A stretch of DNA of 64,000 nt from Crotophaga sulcirostris (lineage: Eukaryota > Chordata > Aves > Cuculiformes > Crotophagidae). Below the pieces are notes generated by a model that worked only from the letters and a program-made list of their open reading frames with translations, had not been told where the DNA came from and ran no database searches. The position numbers and the translations under genes were made by a program. The stretch is from contig VYZB01000168.1 in NCBI GenBank assembly GCA_013397455.1, positions 958,839 to 1,022,838 on the forward strand, written 5' to 3'. Shown in pieces: positions 12,991-24,909 of this stretch; position 1 is the first letter of the stretch, and every line of letters starts with the position of its first letter.

Positions 12991-15374
12991 GAGGAAAAAA
13001 GGATTCTTTCTTCAGATTCCCACTACCTTTAGTCTCCTTTCTCTTTCCACTTGCCCATTTATCATTCAGGGAACATAAATAATTGAAAAGAATAGTACAT
13101 AAAATTAATTGTAGAAAACACGGGCTTTTAAATTCTCATCTGCATTAAAAAATAAAACAGAGATGCTCGAGTACTCCATTTTGTAAAGTCCCTTCCAGCA
13201 GACTTTCTGCATCTGCATAGAATTAGCCGCAAGACTTAGCAGCACCATTCATCCTGTGAAGATGTTCTTATCTGACACCCATAGATCTTTATCATAGGAA
13301 AACATTAATTGAATATTTATTGACAAACACCAGAGAGAGTCGAGAAAGAGAGGCTGGCAGAGTGGGACTGGAAGGAGACAAAGAAGAGGCAGAAATGCAT
13401 TTGGAAAAGTGAGAATGGAAAGATTATCCAGCTGTTCCTTTTATGGATGGCCCTGACTTGTCTCCTTCCTGCTATATTCATACGTTGTATAATAGCAAAG
13501 GCATAATATGAGTGTAGTGCTGTCACTCAGCAGATCTTATTCTAGGTAGGACAACTGAATGTTATAACTTTAATAACAGACCTGAAGAGAACGGTTACAA
13601 TGCTTTGTGTTCTCAACACATCCGGACAGAATGAACCTGTCCAAGACACACAACCACAACCACTTCCAGGGCAACCTCTGCCATCTGCCCTCTACACAAG
13701 GGATCAGGAAGAGCAGTGAAAAAGCCAGCCACAGGACCAAGCTGAATCCCAAATATCCTGTTCTACTCTGTTCTCCTAAGGAAAGAGGGCTTACAGAATG
13801 ATATTATGTTTGTTACCTATCTCCTTGTCCCATTCTTTCTCTGTCAATGTTTCTTGTACTAACTGGGGAAATTTTAAACAAATTTGACAGAGTGAGGGAA
13901 AGAAAACTCTTCACAAAAAAAGACATTACTTCCCATACACACTTATGAAGCTAGATAACTGAGTGCAGGAAAGCTTTGTAAACCTCTTTTGAAAGAAAAC
14001 TGAAGTGTCTTTACCTCTTTATATTAGACACTGGATAATACACAAAAGGAATGTGATGAGAGAAAGAGGAGAGACTGGATAACTGTGGAAACAAGGTTCC
14101 AGTCCTCCTGCTGCACAAAGATAAGTTATTTTCTGTCACCAGCACTTAAGTGCCTTCCAATCATAAGTAAAGTGATGTAACTGATGTCTGTCAAGAATGT
14201 TTTGTCACCTTTCTCTTCTACCTCCCCCAATTGAGGGAGAAGCATGTTTCAAGAGCAAAAACTTTGCTCTGAAGATCTTATGGTAAAAGTTTTCTGTGGG
14301 TTTTTGTAGAAAATGGCTGATGAAAAGGAGCTGGAACAAAACACTCCAGGATTCTCTGGAAAAAGGAAAAGTAGAAAGGGAGGTAAAAATTGGGATGAAG
14401 CAAAAATCCGAGAACAAGGAAAGGATAAAGTGATAAGGTTGATAAATAGACTTAAAGATCAGTGAAATCAGGGCTGATGCGAACTTGGAGTTCTGTCATA
14501 GGCTTAGTAAGGACATGCAGTGTCCAATTTCCTTCTCTCTCAGGACCTGTGGAAAGAATATGTAACTATCTCTCAGATAGGTGAAGACGGATTTTGGACT
14601 GGAAGAGTGCAGCATGGGATAGTAGAGCACAGCCACATAAATGTGAATCAGAAAAAGACCTAGAACCAGGATGTTCTGAAGGAAATTGTACGAACAGTGG
14701 ATTATTGCTAGGAGTAATGGAGTGGAGTTGCAAAAGGGAAAAATGCAGGCTGAATACCTGGGGCAAGACTCATGGCAATGAGATGATGCAGTAGGTTCCT
14801 GAGGAAGGTGGTGAAGGCTGCTTTAGATGAGATGTTAAAAACCAAATAAAACATGAGAAAATATACATCAGGAGATACTCTCACATTGTCTTCACTTCAC
14901 TACGACTGTCGTAGCAACTTTGTAACTGTAGGCGTAGAAGCCCAGGTTCCTTCTCCCAGCTATATTTTTCTGGAAGATCTCCCACATTTTCTTTCAGAAG
15001 ACATTTATATTCTCCACTCACACTCTGGTACTGACAGAAGACCTCAGGATTGTTTATGCCTTGACTGGGAGTCAGATAATACTGACACAAACACCATATA
15101 GATATGGTGGCTTTGCACTTGCCAGTAAACTCACCAACATGTGGCCCAAGGGTGTGTGTGTCACTGTTGTGCTTCTCTTAAATCTCTGGGTTTTTTTTAG
15201 TGGAGGCACAGATAGACAGTGCCAACTCCGGCACAAAAGAGTAGCTGCCTTCCTCTCTGCAATTCACTTGGAGTCCTCTCTGTTCATGGGCCCCTGATAA
15301 AAAGACTTGTCCCCCTCCATGTTGTCGCTCATGGGTTTACTTTTGCTCCAAAACTCCTAAAGGTTGCTGGGAGG
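12991..15374. other. Non-coding DNA, no gene recognised
   Basis: No supported gene. Segment 13160-13320 is repeat-free with mixed composition and may be a conserved non-coding element, untested. Short open frames on both strands between 13.3 and 15.3 kb have no recognisable domains. Confidence 0.55.
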
Positions 15375-15487
15375 ATTGATGGTCCAGCGGTTAAGGGCTA
15401 ATCAAAGTCTCAAGAGACGTGATTTTAACTCCCTCTGTGGTTTCAGGCAAGACACTTAGACATCCACACAGGAAAAATGTCAAAACA
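15375..15487 (+). repeat. Ancient tRNA-derived SINE relic
   Basis: The stretch 'ggtccagcggttaaggg' at about 15381-15397 matches the tRNA-like head (A-box side) of amniote CORE-type SINEs. The following 'gattttaactccctctgtgg' and 'caggcaagacacttaga' match the B-box side and the conserved core ('ggcaagtcacttag'). The three blocks are in the expected order. The copy is decayed and could not be transcribed as a tRNA. Confidence 0.6.
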
Positions 15488-16973
15488 CTGCATTTCACGC
15501 AGTCAAAGACAGTGTGTTTCATGGTGGAAATGCTAAAAGAAAAGCAAAACAAAACCAAAATATTTGTGTTTGGAAACTGGGTTTTTTATTTCAAAATGCC
15601 TTTGTCAAAAAAAGGAATATTTTAAATGGGGGGCAAAAATAGGGATATTTAGGAAAAAAAAATCCAATAATTATATAACTTCTCATCATCTGCCTCATAT
15701 GAAACAAGGAAATAAGAAAGCATTTCAGGCTTCCCCTGAAAGAGATTATGTGTTTTTCTTTGTTTCACTCAAAAATTCTACCTTTTGATTCAACTCAGAT
15801 TGAAAGCAGAATTCTTCCCTTTCCAAACTGTAATTCTGCTTCAACCATCCAACATAAAATTCAGATTCTAACTGGGAATGTATGAAGGAAATTGAGAACA
15901 AAGGAAGGAGTTGACAATAAGATAATTTCAAGTTTCTTCTTGTTTTGCGGTTGTTTTTTCAATCATAGATAAACAAAAGCAAGCCAGGACGATAAACCTA
16001 TTAAGGATGACAGTCTCTTTGAACACACATTCTTGACTTAGAGATTTCTGAAATAAAATAGTCTAGCTATCAGCCAGTTTTTCTGCTTAAGACTGATGTG
16101 ACAAGTGATTAACTGAGATGGGAAATATATCTTTAATCCACCAGTTACGTATAAGTTACTCTGGTTATGTATATGTTTCTTTTCTCCCCACTCTTTTTCT
16201 GACCACCAGACTACTTGCACGAGACACTTTGAAAGCCTATTGCTTGGGAAGATTTTGATCACAACTTTCCTGCGGTGGTGGAAGAACTCTAGGAGGGCAT
16301 TCAGCATTTCATCCTCAAAGCATTTAAGGGAAGAGAGAGAGAAAGACAGAAAGGAGGACAGAAAAAGAGAACTAAGGAATTCAGAGGGATGCATTATTCA
16401 GCACTCTTGGAAATAACCCTTTTCACTGGCTCCACTAAGCCCAAATGCCCTGGAGGTTTTCACTATCTATCTTTTTCCAATGCAGCTCACAAAAAAAGCT
16501 CACATCTGTCAAGATCACAGTTTCAAGAGTCCCAATTTATTCAGCTGAATGGGATAAAAGCGCCTGTTGGAAAAAGATTTGAAAGGGAGTGTGGGGGAGG
16601 GAGACTGTCCAGTTCCTACATCTATCTATCTTTCTAAGTCTGTGTTCATGTGCGCATATGTATAAAACACACTCATTCAAATATACACATAAGCAAAACT
16701 GTCTGCACTCCTAACCAGCACAGAACTGTTTGTCTATCTTCACGCAGGGTAGTTCTGCAAATCTCACATCTGTCAAGAGCTGGGCAGATTTACGTGCATT
16801 GACCTATAGATATGCAAGCTAAGCACATATGGATTTGGTATAAAGAGATATAGATATATACGGGAGGCTGGGAGTGTGAGGAGAAGGAAATATAAGGGAA
16901 AAGCTCAAAAATCTTGTTGACTTTTTTAAATCTCTACCCTTCTTGATCTGCTAAATACTGTCACAAAAACATT
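15488..16973. other. Non-coding DNA, no gene recognised
   Basis: Short frames on both strands carry no domain. Nothing structured is seen besides purine-rich sequence near 16330-16375 and a CTAT run near 16620. Confidence 0.55.
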
Positions 16974-17039
16974 TATTAATATGCAAATTCTAAGTAGCAA
17001 TCTGGAGTCAGTCAGGTTGTGCTAATTTGCACATTAATA
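16974..17039. promoter_or_regulatory. Inverted pair of octamer (POU)-like sites
   Basis: The left arm TATTAATATGCAAATT (16974-16989) contains a perfect octamer ATGCAAAT at 16981-16988. The right arm AATTTGCACATTAATA (17024-17039) is its reverse complement with one mismatch, across a 34-base spacer. POU-domain factors bind ATGCAAAT, and the flanking ATTAAT offers homeodomain contacts. A candidate enhancer is inferred; the sequence immediately downstream (to about 17440) is repeat-free and mixed in composition, with a chance 151-codon frame on the minus strand. Alternatively the symmetry may be accidental. Confidence 0.4.
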
Positions 17040-17599
17040 TCCCTCTTCTGGTTTGCCTTTGCTCTCCAACAGAGGAAAGGAGACTGAGGAATCTTGTGCT
17101 GTATCCTTTTAAAAGGCTGCCATGGCGGTGGTCCAAAGTTTCATTTGAAATGCTGATGCACATTTGAAGAGGAGAAATATAAACAGCATCTAACTCAGAT
17201 GCAGAGGACAGGGCAGAGAGAGAGAATGGAGCAGCTATGACAGAATCCACTGGCAGATGCTTTCCCCCCAAATCCCATAATTGCTTCATAATTGCAGGCT
17301 GCAAAGAAGGCAGCACCATAATGAAATTGGTCTCAGAAACTGGCATTGGAGTTCTGATTGTTTTCGTTTGTGAACTGATTTGTGTTTTCTCTGGCCTGGT
17401 TGCCTCCTGGACTGGATTTCCCTGCAGACTGTAGCTCACACATGGGGAGGGTGGGGAGGGCATGGAGGAAACTAAAAAGGAAGGAAAGAATGAAAAAAAA
17501 AGGGCATCTCTGGGAGAGGATAGGAGAGGAGAGGGACCTTCCTTAAGACACTAACTTTCTTTGTAAAATCTAGTTATAGTGGAACGGTCCCCTCTTCAG
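17040..17599. other. Unique non-coding DNA, possible conserved element
   Basis: This stretch is repeat-free and has balanced composition from 17100 to 17440. A minus-strand frame covers 17008-17463 (151 codons) but its product resembles nothing I recognise, and there is an A/G-rich simple stretch at about 17465-17535. I lean to regulatory DNA rather than coding, with low confidence. Confidence 0.4.
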
Positions 17600-18085
17600 A
17601 TTGGAAGAGACATAGCTGAGGCAGAATATAATAGAGGTCTATAAAATTCTCAGTAGCATGAAGAAACCGAGTGACACGGAGCAGATGTTAAGTGAATAGG
17701 TGGTTGATGTCCTTCCAGCAAAGGAATCACAGAATGTCATGCATAACTAGCATGTAATGTGTTCAAAATACAGATAAGAAGTTGATTCTTCACACAGAAC
17801 TTATGAAATACTTTGTTTCTAGATATAGATACAAACGATCTGTGTAAGTTCAAAAACTATTCATTCTGGAGAGAGAAGTCTATTCTGTGCTGCTAACTGA
17901 AAAGAGTTCACCTTAGCAAATGCTTGAGCCTGAATTTACTGAAAGAGTGCTGTCAAAACCTAGTAAAATGTTTTTTGCCTTCACCTTACACCTTTATTTG
18001 AGCATTCACTTACAGCCACTTTTGAGAAGAGGCTGCTGGACAAGATGGATTTTTGGTCTGAGCCGGTAAAGGTCTTACAAAAGAT
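17600..18085 (+). mobile_element. CR1-type LINE 3' fragment
   Basis: Several blocks occur in the order expected for the end of a CR1 element. 'ataatagaggtctataaaat' at about 17628 and 'gattcttcacacag' near 17784 match the C-terminal end of ORF2. 'caagatggatttttggtctg' at 18041-18060 followed by 'agccggtaaaggtctta' matches the 3' end, whose consensus reads 'gatggaccattggtctgacccagtatggcc'. The copy is 5' truncated, in sense orientation and too diverged for an intact frame. Confidence 0.7.
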
Positions 18086-20940
18086 GGGCTTTTTCTTAGG
18101 TAACTAAATAAGGAAAAAAACCTGTAAGTAAACATGAGAGCTGAACACTAGAGTGTTGGCTTACCCTATAATTATGGGCACATTTCTGCAACTTGCTTAG
18201 ATAAATCCTACTTCTATATATGGTGTATTTCCTCTTGGGGAAGATAAGGTTGGGGAATAGAGTCTTGAATTAGGTACTATACTTTATTAAGGCAGCTAAA
18301 TGCTTTAGACTGGCAGGACTGGGGAATGTTCAGTTAAAACAAATAAACACATTTGTTTTTAGAAGGAATGTTAAACATTGAAGCAAAAGACTGGCAGACT
18401 CTTGAACAGTCTTTCAAAATTTTCCTTTCCAATCTTATATCAAAATAGGAGATAAAATAATTGCATTCTATGTATTCAACCCTAAAACCAAGAAAAGAGT
18501 GGTTTTGTGACAGCTACTAGTCAGCTATCCCTAGTATAACTTAAATTGATTGAGAACTCCATACCCTGGACTTCTTCCTCTAGAGACTAGGTTGAGACCT
18601 TCAACATCTTCTTATCATTTGATAACAGCCACTTTTGCTCCTGATTGCCCTAAGTCAAATGGAGTCCAGTGACCCTGAGGTGAAAGGATCATTTCCAGCC
18701 AAGTTGATCAATAACCTAAGTCTGTTTTGCAAAATTATCAGGCAGATTTACCAGCCAGGTCACCAAGTGTACTTACTCAGAATTTCACTCATCATGTTGA
18801 TTGTAAACTAATGATAGTTTGCTCACACATTGCAAGAAGAGAGAATTCTATTATGGGCTGAAGCCATAAAGTCCCCCCATAACCAACTGCAATTTTCCAG
18901 TAAACTGGTGCGACATTATCTGCCTTTATTTTACACATATATATAAAGACATAAATGGGAGGTAGAGAAATGGATCTACTCATCTCCAGAAGTGCAAAGC
19001 AGAGTTAATGAGGATGAAATATGACCTATCTAATTTTGCCTACCTTGAACATGAAATATCTACTTTAACATATTTTTTCACACTTTTTCTACCTAAAACA
19101 AAGTGAGACGCCTCTCCTGGAAATTCATCCCATTCTAGGAGTTACCTGCAGTGGGTGTTAGAGTAGATGTACCTTTCTTATCATTGTCTGCAGAGGAACC
19201 AGAACAGCTAGTCCGAATCACATGCACAATTTTCAGCAGTCTGAAATCCGATGATATGAACATCCCTACTCCCAGGAGATAAAATGGCTGTGATCTTAAT
19301 TCGAGACTTTGTCTCAAACTGGACCAACATGTATGGTGCCCAGCACCTTGTGCCAACATTTATACTGATGCAATGTCAGTGTAAAAATGCTAGCAAAAAG
19401 AAGTATCGTGCTTGCCTTTACTTAGCCATGTGAAAACAATCATGTGGAGAGACGTACAGGAACAACTATTGCTATCACAATACAGAGGGGCTGATACAAA
19501 GATGGTTGGAAAGGGAGATGCCTTTGGTGAAAGGTGGACAAACTGACAACAATCCCAAACAGTCAGGGGAAGGTGCAAGGTCAACCTGTAGATCACTGGA
19601 AATGAAGCACTTCCAATCCATTAATTAATTACACAGCTGGAAAGAGGGGACTCTTAAAAAAGGTGAATACAATGACATTGCTGACAACAGGGGCCCTGTA
19701 TTTATCAGTCATAATGAGCTTCTTCCACCCCCCTGTATCATCCCTCCCCCAGTGCTGCAGCTGCACTGATGTGACTGAGCACTTGGTCTACCCTTTCCCC
19801 TCCCCAGCCAGTCCCCTCCTTGCCGATCTGAAGGTGACTCAGTTATTCATGTCAGTCAGGCCTAGGGTATCTCAGTCTATACCAAGCTGCTTGAAGAGGA
19901 AATACAACCCCATCGTTGCAACACATCTGACTGCTCTTTCCTTGGGCTCCTTTGCCCAACAGCCTCTTTTCCTCCCCTCTTGACATCTTGTGCAATGAAC
20001 CTCTGGCTAGAACTGGAGGGCTGAAGACAAAAATGCCACCACCTGCTCCAAATACTTGAAGCTGATGAAGTGAGCCGACAAGCATGTTGAAAGTAAGGTG
20101 GTTTTTTTTTTCCTCAAGTGTTACAGAATTAAATGACTTTTTGAAGGAGATGCTGAGGCAACCGACAACAGAAGCAAACTTCAGAAAGACAGACTACACA
20201 CATTTACAGATGTATCAGTATCAACTGAGCACAGTGAAAGACAGACCAGGAAGACCTTACAACATGAATTTCAGGGGAAAAATCATTGCTTATTCTTATA
20301 TTATGTTCCCAGTCACAAAAAGGGTATACCAGGATAGACAGACCTGTGAGTTCACCTAAATTAGACCTACTTTTAAGCTAGCATGCTATAAAACAACACC
20401 CATAGCATGGAAGACACAATTTAAACCTGACATGAGAACAGCATTTGTTCTGTCCAAAAATGTTCTTTATGGGCTTTCCTAGAAGAATACTCTACTGTGT
20501 CCTATTGCTGAACAAAAGCCTTACTATACATAGGGAAATCAAGGCAGAGCTAAACGATGCACCAAGATAGGAAAAATTTACTTTTTTTCAAGGCAGGAGT
20601 GAGTGTAAATAATTTTTCTGAAAAGTGTACACCTTTTGATCGACATAATCTCTATCTCCCAGTGTCAACTTCCTTAAGTAGCTTGGAGTTCATGTTGGAG
20701 AGGAGAAACGTGCAACGGATCAAACAAAACTGCATATTTCTAGGAGGTGAGCTGCAGACTCATGAGTATTATCCCCCATGAGCAGAAGAGTGAAAAGGTG
20801 TGAATTTGACATTTGGGAAAACAGAGTTGGGGTGCAGAAGGTAAAACTTTAATGGTCTCCTCTCATTTACAAAGGCTAAGAAAAGGAACAATACTTATTA
20901 CTGTCTCCTGCTTTACTCCACTGTATTGGATGTCTCTGAA
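18086..20940. other. Non-coding DNA, no gene recognised
   Basis: No supported gene. Segment 19610-20090 is of mixed composition and starts with a TTAATTAATTA homeodomain-type site at 19621-19631; a 106-codon + frame at 19663-19983 has no recognisable domain. Conservation testing of this segment would be informative. Confidence 0.5.
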
Positions 20941-21240
20941 CTAGCAGAAGTCATTCACATTGAATTTCAGCATTATCAGGCCATTACTTGACAGGGCAAA
21001 GATTAATCGCAAACTTTCCAGGGACCATTTATTCCATTTGCCAATCTCTCTTTCCCCGTTACGCTGCTTTGGTTGTGTTGTCAATTTTTCAAGTGCCAAG
21101 GAGTTTGGACCGATCCAGTTTTCTGTCCATCCATCTGTCACACACCTGTCAATCTGGTTCGATTGGAACGCGCTGTTTGCTTTGGGAAAGTCAGAGGGGG
21201 AAGGGAGGTGGGCAAGATGCTGAACGGTGTAGGAAGCAGA
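20941..21240. promoter_or_regulatory. Candidate regulatory element with MEIS-PBX-like site
   Basis: The stretch is repeat-free, keeps several CpGs in a CpG-poor surrounding, and is open in several frames on both strands (up to 121 codons). CTGTCAATC at 21146-21154 is the reverse complement of GATTGACAG, nine of ten bases of the MEIS-PBX composite TGATTGACAG; a CACCTG E-box overlaps at 21143-21148. Overlapping frames on both strands argue against coding. The regulatory role is inference. Confidence 0.35.
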
Positions 21241-24200
21241 AGGCCTATGTTTTGAAAAATAAACAGAAAACCTCAAAACACCCATGGATTTATGGTTATA
21301 GTTCATTTTATTGTACTGTTTGGTGCAGGACAGTGTGTGAAATAGATTGAATGGGAGAACAGATCTTTTAAGAAAATAAACTTTTAACTCAGTGGTCTAA
21401 GTCATTATTCAACATCTTCAGAGCTTAGCACCAGGAGTGTTGAGGAAATGTAGCAGAGGGAAAGTGAATTGTACAAACACTTGAGAGAGGAGTTAATTAC
21501 CCATCCTGATTTTCTTTTAATCGGTATGCATTAAGGCAGTAAGTTTGTCTGCCGTTAGTTTGGTTTTGAAGAAAGAGACCTTTCCTTTCTAAGCTGTTCT
21601 ACTTCACCACCAGTATATTTGTCCCATGACTAGAAAGTATTCTCACCTCACTGGTAGATAACATAGAAGATCCTGCTGTTCAACTCAGCTCAGAAATAAC
21701 ACCCTGTGCTTTGCCATGCAGTTCATACAGATTTGTGATTAGGAAATGGTCTTCGTTCTGAATTACAATCAGGGTAAAATCCACCTAGGTTCAAGAGTGA
21801 TTTAATTGGACACAGTGGTCCAGATCCTTCTATGTAACTTCAGATATTTAACTAAAATACTGAAGTTTGGAGTTCAGCCATCCTAAGCTCTTAGTGTAGT
21901 CAGTAGAGAAAAAAAAAATAAGCAATTAAAATAGTGAGTGGTTGTATTCCCTCTGGAAATTACCTCCTCCCACCTTTAACAGTCTATGGTTATTGCGCAA
22001 CCAGAATAAGTTTCTCGGGTAAATGTCTAAAGCTAGGTGTGTTAAGACTAAGCCAGAAGTCCATCTGGGATCCACCTTTAGCTGAAATGATCCTGATATC
22101 CAGGGAACAGGAAATCCTTGAGTTCAATGGTTGTAGCCTCAGTTTTAATATTCAGGCTTCTCTTGACGCTTTTTTTCATTCACTCCTCTTTCACATCAAA
22201 TTTGTTGGGAAGCACACAACAATGATTACCTTGCTCCTCCTTACCCATGACAACTAACCAGACTTCGCAAATAGCTTGACTCAGTCCAAATTGGTCTTAC
22301 TTGTACCTTCCTTAGAGCCTTTGTTCTAGAAAACTGGGGACAGCTGCCTTAACAAGGTTGTCCTTGTGGATCAGCTATTCGCTTAGGATCTTTAGTAATA
22401 AAAAAAATTAAGACCTAAACTTTGCAAAAAACGCAAATAGATAACCTCAAAGAAAAAAATGACAAAACAATTATAGCTGACAAAAGCCAGATTCAAAATG
22501 TTTCACAGCAAGCTCCCATAAACTATGTATGAAATCAAAGACACATGACAGATATGCTGATCCCAAACACAGATGAGCAGGAAAAGGCAAATAGCCCTCC
22601 TATAACAGAGCCATGATGTGGTGTCTTTCAGAAGCATCAGGGTTGGGGGCCAGTGACCTTTTTTTTAAGATTTCCCCTTTCTTTGTCTGCATGCAACAAT
22701 ATAGAAGACATTTTTTTATTTTTAAGCTTGTCTAACAGTAAATTACTTCTGCAGAGTTTGAGCTTGTAAAGATCATTATTGCAGAATCAGCCCTTAAGCA
22801 TCTTTACCCTTTACTTTCTGTCTTTTCTCCATGTTTGAAACTGAAGGTTAAAAATGAGACAAAGTGGAACGATGTTCTCAGACAAGTTTGAAAAATCAAA
22901 CCTGCCAGCTTTATCCCATTGCTGTGGAGTGCCAGCTCCACTTTCATCAGCCCACATTAGAGGTTTCTCACCTTCAGTCCATTCAATCAAGGGAAAACAG
23001 TGCTGGCAGCTGGAATAGGACAGTTGGGCTAGCATCTACAGAGTCAGAATGGAGCAATCCTTCTAGCAAAGCTTCAGTGGAGATGGAAAATAAAATAATA
23101 AAAAAAAGAAATACGTTCTTCATTCCCAATAATAACTCTCCCTCTCACCTTTCAACACCTCTTTTGCATGAAGTATCAGAGAACAATGTCTCCATTTCTG
23201 TCTTCTTGCATTAGAAATCTTCTTTGTAAAATGGAGGAAAGTGCAGGGGGTCTTAAAATGCTTCACACTTACTAGGCAGCTTACAATCATTCATTCCTTA
23301 TTTGGATCCAGCTTAAAGTGATCAACAGAACCTTAAGGAATGTTGAGGTGACCTGTCTGGAGTAAGACAAGATGATGGGCAAGACGTCTCTAATGGAGAG
23401 CTTTTAAGCCACCTCTACTCCTAACCATTCACATCACTTTTGTTACAGTAGCATGAAGACTGTGGGACAGAAGTTAACTAGGTAATTGTAATGTTAAAAA
23501 TGAGTCTTTCAGGATGCAGCTGAGATGTCTTTAATGAAGCTAGCTGGAGAATTCCAGCCTGGTGAGAACACCAGCCTCCAAAAGTAATGATCACAAACCA
23601 TTCATTGATAAGGACATGCTCAAGTAGAATATTTGGGAAAGCAAAGGTTAAGATAGTAACAAAATCTTTAGAAATGCCCCCAGCAATACTCTTTGTGTCA
23701 GATATAAGTGGAGTCTGTAGGGTTGCCTCCTGTCAAACCCTCATTCCTTGCCTCCAGGCTAGCACTATGAAAGAACCTGGAAGGGACTCTGAACACACCA
23801 TCATGGCTACTTGTCATTCTCTGCTGCTTTTCAACTGTTTACCCAACTGCAGGTGCCTCCCTCTCTTCTGCTGTTAGGTGTTTGATTCAGGTTTTCTTTT
23901 CCTCCAAAGTGAAACATACTTCTGATCTCCCCTTAACACCCACTTCTCACTTCCATTCAAAACTGACATACTGTCCTCTAAGCTTTCTTTTTTAGTATTT
24001 ACTTCATTTCCAAGCTAGTTACTATCTTTGTTTCTAACGCAGACTCTTTTCTTCCATTTATGAATCTAAGTTCATTTTTGTTATTTTAAATATTTTTTTT
24101 CAGAAGAAATGTCAAAACTTTGTACTTTAAAAAAACACAGTGTGGGAAGCTGCACATTTCTCAGTGCTGAATAGGGGAAAAGACTATGAGAGAGCTGTAT

Positions 24201-24878
24201 TCAACAGTAATTTAGAAGGTGACAGGACTTTGACACCTCTATCTCAATTTTAACAAAAATGACAGGAATGCAAAGCCTACCACACAGTTGAAACAGTAAA
24301 TAGTGCATTGTTACTGCTTACACAGGAACAGTTAGGGGCAAAAAGTGTGTAGTTACCTTACTGTCATACCCAAAGCTGCCTCATAGCATGTTTATATTAT
24401 TCTGGTCAATACAATGCATAGAGTAAACTACATTTTCGAGGCACTGCATATCCACACAAAAAATGTCCTAGTATGAAGGAACACCTTATTTGCTTACATC
24501 AACTAGAAAAAAAAGTAATGCAAACTCAAGTCCTCCGCATTGCTCCCCTATTTAAGGCTATCTTTGTGCAGCATTTCAGGCAGTAAGAGACAGCAGCTTA
24601 AACTATCTCTCAGTTGTACCTCACCATCTCTCCTGCTTTATTTCTGTGCCAAGTCAGCGTCATTGAAAACAGAGGTCAACAACTGATTGTGCAGGTGCCA
24701 AAGATGGCATGGAGTAAGCCAGAAGAGTGGGGAGACATGGCTTTTGAAAGACACATTTGTGAGAGACAGGTGCCTCACACAGAAGCAAGATACTGCTGAT
24801 CAGTTGCGTGTGTCTTTCAGTGACAGTCTCCTGGCTCCCATTGCATTTCTACCTGTACACATAACCTCTAATTTTGGA
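21241..24878. other. Non-coding DNA, no gene recognised
   Basis: Frames of up to about 116 codons on either strand have no recognisable domain. No clear interspersed repeat is seen. A pyrimidine-rich stretch lies at about 23880-24060. Confidence 0.55.
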
Positions 24879-24909
24879 AATAAAATGCCTTACATTGAAA
24901 AAAAAAAAA
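24879..24909 (+). other. AATAAA signal followed by A12 tract
   Basis: AATAAA at 24879-24884 is followed 13 bases later by twelve A (24898-24909). This spacing is that of a polyadenylated mRNA 3' end. It could be the tail of a retrocopy or a true transcript end with a genomic A tract. No upstream coding homology is recognisable, so it may also be chance. Confidence 0.35.

Noticed and set aside
17008..17463. 151-codon minus-strand frame as a gene
   Set aside because: No domain; begins in the octamer inverted repeat and overlaps another frame on the opposite strand. Regulatory DNA is more likely.
23215..23260. SINE tail (tttgtaaaatggagg)
   Set aside because: Only one short block matches; no head or core found upstream.
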